Of a stretch of 64,000 nucleotides of DNA, positions 27,408 through 34,749 are shown piece after piece (within the stretch, counting starts at the first letter, position 1; the number at the start of each line of letters is the position of its first letter). This DNA comes from VRUE01 sp963703175 (GTDB taxonomy: Bacteria; Actinomycetota; Thermoleophilia; Solirubrobacterales; 70-9): NCBI GenBank assembly GCA_963703175.1, contig OY969794.1, positions 124,001-188,000 of the forward strand. Reading direction: 5' to 3'. The position numbers and the translations under genes are program-made. Under the pieces are notes generated by a model. It did no database searches and was not told the origin of the DNA. It saw only the letters and a list, made by a program, of their open reading frames with translations.

Positions 27408-28463
27408 TCAGTTGGCGCAGACCATGACGCAGTCACGCCCGGCCGCCTTGGCCGAGTAGAGCGCTGTATCGGCGAGCCCGACCAGCTCGTCGCTGTCAAG
27501 CGGGCCATGCTGGGCGACTGCGACCCCGATGCTGACGGTCACCGAGATTCCGGCAGGGTGCCGTTCGCGTACCGCCAGCCGCAACCGCTCGGCGACCCCG
27601 AGGGCGTCGGCCTTCGTCGCCCCGGGCAGGACGACGAGGATCTCCTCGCCCCCGACCCGGTAGATCGAGTCGCCAGCACGCAGGTTGGAGCGCATCGTGT
27701 GCGAGACCTCGCGCAGCACCTCATCCCCTGCAGCATGCCCGAGCTGGTCGTTAACTCGCTTGAAATTGTCGAGATCGCAGAGCAAAAGCGCATGCGCAGT
27801 CCCGTCCTCGCCGGTCGCCTGGCCGTCGAGCTCGCCCAGTCGCTGCTCGAGCGCCGTGCGGTTGAAAAGGCCGGTGAGCGGATCAACCTTCGCCCGGCGC
27901 CGATGGGCGCGGTCGGACTCGACCAAGGCACCGGAAAGGGTCACCGCACTGAGGACCAGGGCCACGGCCGCGACCACCTCCTGGTGATGGGTGGACGCGG
28001 TCGACGGGTCGAGACCCACGGTGCTGCCCAGCAGCAAGGCGAGGATGTAGGCCGTGCCGAGGACCGTGCCGCGGGTGGAAAAGCGGGCGCCGAGGGTCAC
28101 CGCCGGTAGCGCGAACCACATCAAGATCGGGCTTGCGGCGCCGCCGGTCACAACGACGGCATCGGCGAGTAGCAGCGACAGGATCCCCCAGGCGGTCGCC
28201 ACCCAGAGAGCCGGGTGCCGGCTGGTGCGCATGAAGCTGTCAGCGACCGCGAAGCCGCCGAGCCCGGCCAGTAGGGACGCCATCCACCACCATCCGATCT
28301 CTGTGCCGACCGAGGTCAGCGCCAGGGCGAGAATCGCGAAGCAGGCAAAGCGGTACGGGCGTAGGCGCAGCTCCATATCGAGCAGGCGCTCGCGGCGAGC
28401 GTGATCGCGGATCGCGGCCAAGGGCTCGGCCGCAGGCCGACGCGTGTCCGTGCGCAGTCTCAC
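27408..28463 (-). CDS. Membrane-bound diguanylate cyclase (GGDEF domain)
   Basis: Synthesises c-di-GMP. N-terminal region with about five to six membrane helices (from LRPYRFACFAILALAL to VAAVALVLSAVTLSGAL), then a C-terminal GGDEF domain of about 165 residues starting AKVDPLTGLFNRTALEQRL. The active-site loop reads RVGGEEILVVL, an allowed GG(D/E)E variant, and RAGD five residues before it is the inhibitory I-site. The start is uncertain: GTG 28463 is used; an ATG at 28376 (MELRLRPYR) is possible, and a longer frame to 28565 overlaps the neighbour. Confidence 0.88.
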   Translation of the reverse strand: MRLRTDTRRPAAEPLAAIRDHARRERLLDMELRLRPYRFACFAILALALTSVGTEIGWWWMASLLAGLGGFAVADSFMRTSRHPALWVATAWGILSLLLADAVVVTGGAASPILMWFALPAVTLGARFSTRGTVLGTAYILALLLGSTVGLDPSTASTHHQEVVAAVALVLSAVTLSGALVESDRAHRRRAKVDPLTGLFNRTALEQRLGELDGQATGEDGTAHALLLCDLDNFKRVNDQLGHAAGDEVLREVSHTMRSNLRAGDSIYRVGGEEILVVLPGATKADALGVAERLRLAVRERHPAGISVTVSIGVAVAQHGPLDSDELVGLADTALYSAKAAGRDCVMVCAN

Positions 28464-28506
28464 TGATGGCGCATCGGCCAGCCCGCGCGCAGACTTAGAG
28501 CTGCAG

Positions 28507-29565
28507 CTACTCGACCAGCTGAATTTCTTTAGGCATGGCGCTGAGATTGCGGCAGCCGGCGTCATTGACGACCACGAGGTCCTCGATCCGCACTCCGAGC
28601 TCTCCCGGCAGATAGACGCCCGGCTCGATCGTCACCACTTCGCCCGCCGCCAGGACGTCGTCTGAGCGCGGCGAGACGCGCGGCGCCTCGTGCACCTCGA
28701 GACCAACGCCGTGGCCCAGGCCATGGCCAAAGCGATCAGCGTGACCGGCCGTGGAGATCAACTCACGGGCGACGCCGTCGAGGGCCTCGCCGCCGACCCC
28801 GGCGACGACGGCTTCGAGCGCCGCGGCCTGCGCTGCCCGCACCGTCTCGTAGACCTCGCGGGCGCGCTCCCCAGGCTCGCCGACGGCAAAGGTACGCGTG
28901 CCATCCGAGCAGTAGCCGTCCAGCTTCGCGCCCATGTCGAAGACGACCAGCTCACCGCTGCCGATCTGGCGCTCGCCGGGCTCAGCGTGCGGCAGGGCGC
29001 CGTTCGGGCCAGCGGCGACGATCGCCGGGAAGGAGGGGTCGCCGCCCAGTTCGCGGATCCGGGCTTCGGCGGCGCGGGCCACGTCGCGCTCCGAGCGCCC
29101 GCCCAGACCCCTCTCCAGGCTCCAGCGCCAGACATCGTCCGCGAGCTCGGAGGCCGCCGCGATCGCCGCCAGCTCGCCGTCGTCCTTGACCCGGCGCAGG
29201 CTCTCGACCGCGCCCCCGGCGGGCACCGGCTCCACTCCCTCGGCCAGTTTTCCCCGTAGGCGCTCGAGCAGGCGCACCGAGACGTGGTCATCCTCGAAGC
29301 CGAATCGGCCCGAAAGATGGGCGGCGATCCCAGCGAGCCAATCGTCGGTGACGGTGACCGTCTCCCAACCCTCGACCTCAGCGGCGGCGCGCTCGGTGTA
29401 GCGGAAGTCGGTCAGGAAGAGGCGGGTGTCGGGCCCGCAGACGCAAGCGCCGTTGGTTCCAGTGAAACCGGTCAGGTAGGTGACATTGACCAGCTCGGTT
29501 ACCAGCATCAGGTCAAGCTCGCGCTCGGCCAGCGAGGCCGCGAGCCGGTCGCCGCGGCCTTTCAT
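28507..29565 (-). CDS. M24-family Xaa-Pro aminopeptidase
   Basis: Pita-bread metallopeptidase, 352 aa. The N-terminal creatinase-like domain covers residues 1-125. The metal ligands are VFDMGAKLDGYCSDGTRTF (two Asp), GHGLGHGVGLEVHE (His), EPGVYLPG (Glu) and RIEDLVVV (Glu). The start overlaps the aroQ stop by 4 nt, so this is the last gene of the alaS-aro operon. An Xaa-Pro peptidase gene next to aroQ and efp is a common Gram-positive arrangement. Confidence 0.94.
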   Translation of the reverse strand: MKGRGDRLAASLAERELDLMLVTELVNVTYLTGFTGTNGACVCGPDTRLFLTDFRYTERAAAEVEGWETVTVTDDWLAGIAAHLSGRFGFEDDHVSVRLLERLRGKLAEGVEPVPAGGAVESLRRVKDDGELAAIAAASELADDVWRWSLERGLGGRSERDVARAAEARIRELGGDPSFPAIVAAGPNGALPHAEPGERQIGSGELVVFDMGAKLDGYCSDGTRTFAVGEPGERAREVYETVRAAQAAALEAVVAGVGGEALDGVARELISTAGHADRFGHGLGHGVGLEVHEAPRVSPRSDDVLAAGEVVTIEPGVYLPGELGVRIEDLVVVNDAGCRNLSAMPKEIQLVE

Positions 29566-30023
29566 CCGGAAGCCGAGACGCCGAGGTGGCGGGCGAGCGT
29601 GGCGAGCGCGTCGCCATAGCCGTCCGGCCCCTTGCCGGAGATCTTCTCGAGGACCAGCCCGTCAAAGACCGAGTCCTTGCGCCAGTCCTGGCGCGACTCG
29701 ACGTTGGAGAGGTGGACCTCGACCGCCGGCAGGCCGGTCAGCTCGAGCGCGTCGGCAATCGCGCGGCTGTAGTGAGTCCAGGCGCCGGCGTTGATCACGA
29801 TCGAGTCAGCCAGCTCGGGCGCGCGGTGCAGGTATTCGGCGAACTCGCCCTCGGAGTTGGTCTGGAAGAAGATCGCTTCCAGGCCGAGCTCCTGCGCCGC
29901 CGACCGGATCCTCATCTCAAGCTCGTTCAGCGAAAGCCCACCGTAGACCTCAGGGTCGCGCTTCTCGAGCACGTCGAAGTTGACCCCGTGCAGAACAGCG
30001 ACTCGGTTGTGGGTGGAAGTCAT
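29562..30023 (-). CDS. aroQ: Type II 3-dehydroquinate dehydratase
   Basis: Third step of the shikimate pathway; 153 aa, dodecameric in relatives. Catalytic elements are KRDPEVYGG (Arg and Tyr), VINAGAWTHYS (Asn), VEVHLSN (His) and RQDWRKDS (Arg). The first loop reads LHGVNFDVLEKR where most family members have L-N-G-P-N-L-N-L-L-G, a notable change near the active site. It overlaps the aroKB gene upstream and the M24 gene downstream by 4 nt each. Confidence 0.88.
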   Translation of the reverse strand: MTSTHNRVAVLHGVNFDVLEKRDPEVYGGLSLNELEMRIRSAAQELGLEAIFFQTNSEGEFAEYLHRAPELADSIVINAGAWTHYSRAIADALELTGLPAVEVHLSNVESRQDWRKDSVFDGLVLEKISGKGPDGYGDALATLARHLGVSASG

Positions 30024-31555
30024 CGCTCGTAGAGCTCCTCGACAGCGAGCTTGACCTTAGCCGGATCGAGCGTCTGCCCCGTTTGCGGCGCCCCCGGCTC
30101 GGAGAGGAGGACGAAACCGACCCCGGCCGCGGTTCGCTTCTTGTCGCGTTGAAGCGCATCAAGCACGGCGTCAATGTCAATCTCGGGGTCGAGTGTGAGC
30201 GGCAAGCCGTGCCGGTCAAGCGCCTCCGCGACCTGATTGCGTAGCTGCGGTGCTTCGGAAAGCCGCAAGGCCGCCAGCAGGCCCAATCCAACAGCCTCGC
30301 CGTGGCGGTAGCGCGAGTAGCCGCTGGCCGCCTCGATCGCGTGGCCGACAGTGTGACCAAGGTTGAGCGTGTGCCGCAGTCCCGCGTCGCGCTCGTCGGC
30401 AGCGACGACTTCGCACTTGTAGCGAGCGCAAGCAAAGATGACGTCGTCAAGTTCCCCTGGCTCGAGTGACTCGATTGTGCGCACCCGATCCCAGAGTGCG
30501 CCGCCCGCCAGCAGACCAGTCTTCAGCACCTCAACGAAACCAGCAGCGAGCTCCTCGGCGGGCAGTGTCGCCAACGTCTCGGTGTCGGCGATCACCGCGG
30601 CAGGCAGGTGGTAGGCACCGGCGTAGTTCTTGCCCTCGGGCAGGTCCACCCCGGTCTTACCGCCGTAGGCGGAGTCGACCTGGGAGACGAGGGTGGTTGG
30701 AACCTGGACGACGGGGACGCCGCGCTGGTAGACGTGCGCGCAAAAGCCGGCGAGGTCTCCGACCACTCCACCGCCGAGCGCGACAACGTGGTCTTCGCGG
30801 GTCATAACCTCCCGAGCCAACTCGCGCAGCACCCGCTCGGCTTCAGCCATCGTCTTCGCCCCCTCGCCAGGGTTAACCTCGACCCGGGCGGCAAGCAAAC
30901 CGATCCGCTCCCCATACAGGCGCGCCACGGTCCTGTCGCTTATGCGGAAGCGCCCCCCCTCCAATGGCCACCAGCCGGAGTCCAGTAAGCCGCGACCGAC
31001 GAACACTGGGTACTCCCCCGACGCGCTTGCCGCCCAGAGCAGTTTCGTGCCCGCCGGCAGGCCGGCCAGCGCCTGAATCGACGGCAGCGCCCGGCCGACC
31101 AGGCCGCGATCGCCCTGCGGGACGATCGCGTCAGCAAGACCCTCATATAGCGGCAGGCGCACGTCCAGCAGCTCAGCCGCGTCTGCTGCACTGCGCGCCA
31201 GCGGTCGATCGCTGCCGGCGATCCGCGACCAGGCCTCCTCGCCCCCGACCTGCAGCCAGACGACGGTGTGGCGGTCGAGGGCTTGGCGGATGCGCTCCGA
31301 GAGCACACTGCCCCCGCCCAGTGCGATTGCCCCACCGTCGGCGCGCTCGAGCAGCTCACCGACGACCTCTGCCTCGCGCGCACGGAACCCGTCCTCGCCG
31401 TGGCGCTCGAATGCCTCGGCGATCGACATGCCGAGCTCGGCCTCCATCAAGTCGTCGATCTCTGTCGTCTCCAGGTCGGCATCGCGCGCCGCGGCAAGCG
31501 CCGTCGACTTGCCGGCGCCCATGAAGCCGATGAAGACGATCGCGGGTCGACTCAC
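30020..31555 (-). CDS. aroKB: Bifunctional shikimate kinase / 3-dehydroquinate synthase
   Basis: A 511-aa fusion. Residues 1-~160 are shikimate kinase: FIGFMGAGKS (Walker A), EIDDLMEAELGMSIAEAFER (shikimate Asp) and VGELLERADGGAIALGGG. Residues about 175-511 are 3-dehydroquinate synthase: EDHVVALGGGVVGDLAGFCA and YQRGVPVVQVPTTLVSQVDS for NAD and the Lys-rich GGKTGVDLPEGKN active site, then the zinc ligands LRHTLNLGHTVGHAIE and RHGEAVGLGL. It joins the first and fifth pathway steps in one chain. 4 nt separate it from aroC. Confidence 0.95.
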   Translation of the reverse strand: MSRPAIVFIGFMGAGKSTALAAARDADLETTEIDDLMEAELGMSIAEAFERHGEDGFRAREAEVVGELLERADGGAIALGGGSVLSERIRQALDRHTVVWLQVGGEEAWSRIAGSDRPLARSAADAAELLDVRLPLYEGLADAIVPQGDRGLVGRALPSIQALAGLPAGTKLLWAASASGEYPVFVGRGLLDSGWWPLEGGRFRISDRTVARLYGERIGLLAARVEVNPGEGAKTMAEAERVLRELAREVMTREDHVVALGGGVVGDLAGFCAHVYQRGVPVVQVPTTLVSQVDSAYGGKTGVDLPEGKNYAGAYHLPAAVIADTETLATLPAEELAAGFVEVLKTGLLAGGALWDRVRTIESLEPGELDDVIFACARYKCEVVAADERDAGLRHTLNLGHTVGHAIEAASGYSRYRHGEAVGLGLLAALRLSEAPQLRNQVAEALDRHGLPLTLDPEIDIDAVLDALQRDKKRTAAGVGFVLLSEPGAPQTGQTLDPAKVKLAVEELYER

Positions 31556-31559
31556 TGGC

Positions 31560-32732
31560 TCACCCGCGGAAGTCGATGCGCTGCTTGTAGGCCTCCACTG
31601 CGGCCAGCATGTCGTCGATGTGGTCGCCGCCGAACTTTTCCCGGTAACAGCGGGCGAGGGTGAGGCAAACCATTGCCTCGGCGACCACGGCGGCGGCCGG
31701 CACGACGGTCGAGTCGGTGCGCTCGCGCAGCGCCTGCGCCGGCTGCTTGGTCTCGGTGTCGACCGAGCGCAGCGGCTTGGTCAGAGTCGAGATCGGCTTG
31801 ATCGCCGCCCGCACGGAGAGTGGCTGGCCGTTGGTCATGCCACCCTCAAGCCCGCCGGCGTGGTTGGTTTCGCGCTGGTACCCCTGCTCCTCCGACCAGA
31901 AGATCTCGTCGTGGGCCTCCGAGCCGGGGCGACCGGCGACGTCCCAGGCCTCGCCGATCGAGACCCCCTTCACTGACTGGATCGAGGCGACCGCGCCTGC
32001 AAGCTGCCCATCGAGCCGCTCTTCCCAAGAAATATGCGAGCCAAGACCGGGGACGAGGCCGAAGACACGCACCTCGAAGGTGCCGCCGAGACTCTCATTG
32101 GCCTTGCGCAGGCGGTTGATCTCCGCGACCATCGCCGCGCTCGCCTCCGGGTCGAGGCAGCGAACTGGGTCCTCGTCGACGGCGATGAAATCGTCGGGCG
32201 TAAGGTCGGGCCGCTCCGGCGCCACGACCGAAGCGATCTGGGTGACGTGGCTGTGGACACTCACTTCAAGCGCGGTAAGCAGCCCGCGGGCCAGTGAACC
32301 CGCCGCGACCCTGGCGGCCGTCTCGCGAGCGCTGGCGCGCTCGAGCACGTTGCGGATGTCCTCATGGCCGTACTTCTGGGCACCAACCAGATCGGCATGG
32401 CCGGGACGCGGCAGGTGGACGGCGTCCGGCTCGAAGCCCTCGACCGGCCAGGGATTCATCCGCTCCTCCCAGTTGGCGTAATCGCGGTTGGCGACCAAGA
32501 CCGCGATCGGGCTGCCCAGGGTGCGGCCGTGGCGGACACCAGAGCGGACGTCGGCGGTGTCGGTCTCGATCCTCATCCGCCCACCGCGCCCGTGGCCGAG
32601 CTGGCGCCGCGCCATGTCGCGGTCAAGTGCCTCGCGGTCGAGTTCGAGCCCCGCCGGCATACCCTCGACGATCGCGACCAGGCCAGGACCATGCGACTCG
32701 CCTGCAGTGGTGAAGCGAAAGCGCGTGCTCAT
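31560..32732 (-). CDS. aroC: Chorismate synthase
   Basis: Converts EPSP to chorismate using reduced FMN. The start is placed at ATG 32732 (MSTRFRFTTAGESHGPGL), giving 390 aa; the upstream extension is not family-like. Signature segments: GESHGPGLVAIVEGMPAG, RRQLGHGRGGRMRIETD, ERASARETAARVAAG and HAGGLEGGMTNGQPL, and the conserved RPGHADL appears as PRPGHADLVGAQKYG. It lies between aroE and the aroKB fusion in the operon. Confidence 0.97.
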   Translation of the reverse strand: MSTRFRFTTAGESHGPGLVAIVEGMPAGLELDREALDRDMARRQLGHGRGGRMRIETDTADVRSGVRHGRTLGSPIAVLVANRDYANWEERMNPWPVEGFEPDAVHLPRPGHADLVGAQKYGHEDIRNVLERASARETAARVAAGSLARGLLTALEVSVHSHVTQIASVVAPERPDLTPDDFIAVDEDPVRCLDPEASAAMVAEINRLRKANESLGGTFEVRVFGLVPGLGSHISWEERLDGQLAGAVASIQSVKGVSIGEAWDVAGRPGSEAHDEIFWSEEQGYQRETNHAGGLEGGMTNGQPLSVRAAIKPISTLTKPLRSVDTETKQPAQALRERTDSTVVPAAAVVAEAMVCLTLARCYREKFGGDHIDDMLAAVEAYKQRIDFRG

Positions 32733-32745
32733 AGTGGTGCCTAGG

Positions 32746-33537
32746 CTATCTGCGAGCCGCGGCACGCATCGCTTCGAGTGACGGCTCTTGCCCCGTCCAG
32801 ATCCGCAGCGAGAGCGCACCCTGATGGACGAGGACCTCAATTCCATCAACCACGGTGGCACCAGCCGCTTGCGCTGCCGCTAGCAGCCGACTGGGTTGCT
32901 CGCTGTAGACGAAGTCAACGACGGTCTGCCTCAGGACGAAGTCGGCGGCCTCCAGCGGCAACTCGGCAAGCGGGTCCTCACCGCGCAAGCCGACCGCGGT
33001 CGTGTTGACGATTAGCTCGTAGGAACCTGCACCGGGAGCCGTTACCGGCACGCCACCCAGCTCGCCGCAGAGGTGCTCGGCACGAAGCGCCGTCCGGTTC
33101 CAGACGTCCACCTCGGCTCCCTCGCGGACCAGCGCCCAGACGGCCGCGCGCGCAGCACCGCCGGCACCCAACACCAGCGTGCGCTTGCCGGCGGGCGAAC
33201 CGGGCAGGGCGTTCAACAACCCCTGCGCATCAGTGTTGTGGGCGCGGATCTCCCCCGCTTCGAAGCTGAGCGTGTTGGCGGCGCCAATCTCGCGCGCCGT
33301 CCCGGAGAGCGTGTCGGCCAGCGCTAGCGCCGCACCCTTGTGAGGGACGGTGACATTGGCGCCGACGAACCCTTCGCTAGCCAGCGCCCGCACCCGCGGC
33401 TCAAACTCATCCGGGGCCGAGTCAATCGCCTCGTAGCTCCACTCGGCGGCCAGACCCAACGCCGCCAACGCCGCGCTCTGCATTGCCGGCGAGCGCGAGT
33501 GACCGACCGGGTGGCCGACTACGGCAAGGCGCTTCAT
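32746..33537 (-). CDS. aroE: Shikimate dehydrogenase
   Basis: NADP-dependent reduction of 3-dehydroshikimate. 263 aa from ATG 33537 (MKRLAVVGHPVGHS), which overlaps the mltG stop as ATGA; an upstream TTG is less likely. VGHPVGHSRSPAMQSAA binds shikimate (Ser-x-Ser), NVTVPHKGAALAL holds the catalytic Lys, and VLGAGGAARAAVWAL and NRTALRAE are the NADP site. The Asp of the catalytic pair is in NTDAQGLLNAL. Confidence 0.95.
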   Translation of the reverse strand: MKRLAVVGHPVGHSRSPAMQSAALAALGLAAEWSYEAIDSAPDEFEPRVRALASEGFVGANVTVPHKGAALALADTLSGTAREIGAANTLSFEAGEIRAHNTDAQGLLNALPGSPAGKRTLVLGAGGAARAAVWALVREGAEVDVWNRTALRAEHLCGELGGVPVTAPGAGSYELIVNTTAVGLRGEDPLAELPLEAADFVLRQTVVDFVYSEQPSRLLAAAQAAGATVVDGIEVLVHQGALSLRIWTGQEPSLEAMRAAARR

Positions 33538-34349
33538 TCGGCGCAAGTGTCCGGCGATTCACCGCCGGCCGCTTCGCGCGCTTCGTTGTAGCGCGCGACA
33601 TCGGCTTCGAACTGGGCCGAGCTCGAGGAGAAGGCGTCTTCCCCGCAGGTACCGGGCTTGACCACGTAGTAGAGGTAATCGACTTTGGCCGGATGCGCGG
33701 CGGCTTCGATCGAGGCAAGGCCCGGGTTGCCGATCGGCCCCGGCGGCAGGCCAACGTTGGTACGGGTGTTGTAGGGCGAATCGACCGCGAGTTCGGATTC
33801 GGTCAGCGGCTGGTCGTAGTTGCCGGTGGCGAAACGAGTCGTCGCGTCGATACCCAGCGGCATACCTTCGTGCAAGCGGTTGTAGATGACAGCGGCAATC
33901 AGCGGACGCTCCTTTTCTAGCTGAGCCTCGCGCTCGACCATCGAGGCAATCGTCACCACGTCGAAGGTGGTTAAGTTTTTGGAGCGGGCATAGTCCATGT
34001 CGACACCCTTGATCCGGCGCTTGAAATCCTGCAGCTGCAACTGGACCAGGTCGGTGGCGGGCGCCCGCCTTTCCAGTTCGAAGGTGTCGGGGAAGAGGAA
34101 GCCTTCGTGCCCTTCGCTTGGCTTCAGGTAGCTGCCAGTCAATCCAGCTTCCCGAGCTACCTCGGCGGTCTGTTGGCGCGTGTAGCCCTCGGGGATCGTC
34201 ACCGTCGTCGTCTTCAACACAACCGGCGGCGGTGGTGCCGGGTTGTGGAAATGGCGATAGGCAAGTGCAGCGACGGCGACGACACCGACCACGACGAGGA
34301 CGAGCACAAAGGCGGCGACGATACGACGCCGCCGATGAACGTCACTCAT
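33534..34349 (-). CDS. mltG: Endolytic transglycosylase MltG (YceG-like), short form
   Basis: Membrane-anchored enzyme that ends glycan-strand elongation in peptidoglycan synthesis. 271 aa from ATG 34349, which overlaps ruvX by 8 nt. One N-terminal membrane helix (residues about 11-31) precedes a partial LysM-like region (TTTVTIPEGYTRQQTAEVAR) that leads into SEGHEGFLFPDTFEL. The catalytic Glu is in ASMVEREAQ and the NTRTNVGLPPGPIGNPG motif is intact. It is ~60-70 residues shorter than typical MltG, mainly in the LysM-like subdomain. Confidence 0.92.
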   Translation of the reverse strand: MSDVHRRRRIVAAFVLVLVVVGVVAVAALAYRHFHNPAPPPPVVLKTTTVTIPEGYTRQQTAEVAREAGLTGSYLKPSEGHEGFLFPDTFELERRAPATDLVQLQLQDFKRRIKGVDMDYARSKNLTTFDVVTIASMVEREAQLEKERPLIAAVIYNRLHEGMPLGIDATTRFATGNYDQPLTESELAVDSPYNTRTNVGLPPGPIGNPGLASIEAAAHPAKVDYLYYVVKPGTCGEDAFSSSSAQFEADVARYNEAREAAGGESPDTCAE

Positions 34350-34749
34350 CGTCTTCGGCACCTTCAATTGCGGCCTGCCCGGCGAGGTACGCCTGCAGCA
34401 AATGAGCAGCGGCGAGCGAGTCGGGTGGTGCTGCGGCCCCTTCGCGCTTGCTCACATCGGCCATTCGCGTCGTCAAGCGCTCGTCGTAAGTCTCAACCGG
34501 GACGTCGAGCATCGCTTCCAGTTCGGTGCAGAAGGTCCGAACCAGCGCGGCCTGGGAGCCCTCCTCGCCGCTCAGATGCAGCGGCAAACCGACGACGACC
34601 CGCTCGACCTCATGCTTAGCGACCAGCTCGGCAACCGAGCGCGCCTCCGGCGGTTCGATCACCGGCAACGGCGTCGCCAGCGTCCCGCTCGGGTCAGAAA
34701 TCGCGCAACCGATCCGGGCGGTGCCGTGGTCGAGGGCAAGGACGCGCAC
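34342..34749 (-). CDS. ruvX: Holliday junction resolvase-like RuvX (YqgF)
   Basis: 135-aa RNase H-like nuclease family protein that processes 16S rRNA precursor 5' ends and/or Holliday junctions. Acidic active-site residues are in VLALDHGTARIGCAISD, VVVGLPLHLSGEEGSQ and YDERLTTRMAD. The GTG start shares its first G with the TAG of alaS (TAGTG), implying translational reinitiation. It is followed by mltG, the usual alaS-ruvX-mltG order. Confidence 0.94.
   Translation of the reverse strand: MRVLALDHGTARIGCAISDPSGTLATPLPVIEPPEARSVAELVAKHEVERVVVGLPLHLSGEEGSQAALVRTFCTELEAMLDVPVETYDERLTTRMADVSKREGAAAPPDSLAAAHLLQAYLAGQAAIEGAEDDE

Noticed and set aside
32733..32861. Longer N-terminus for aroC
   Set aside because: The extension lacks the family start; ATG 32732 begins exactly at the conserved chorismate synthase N-terminus.
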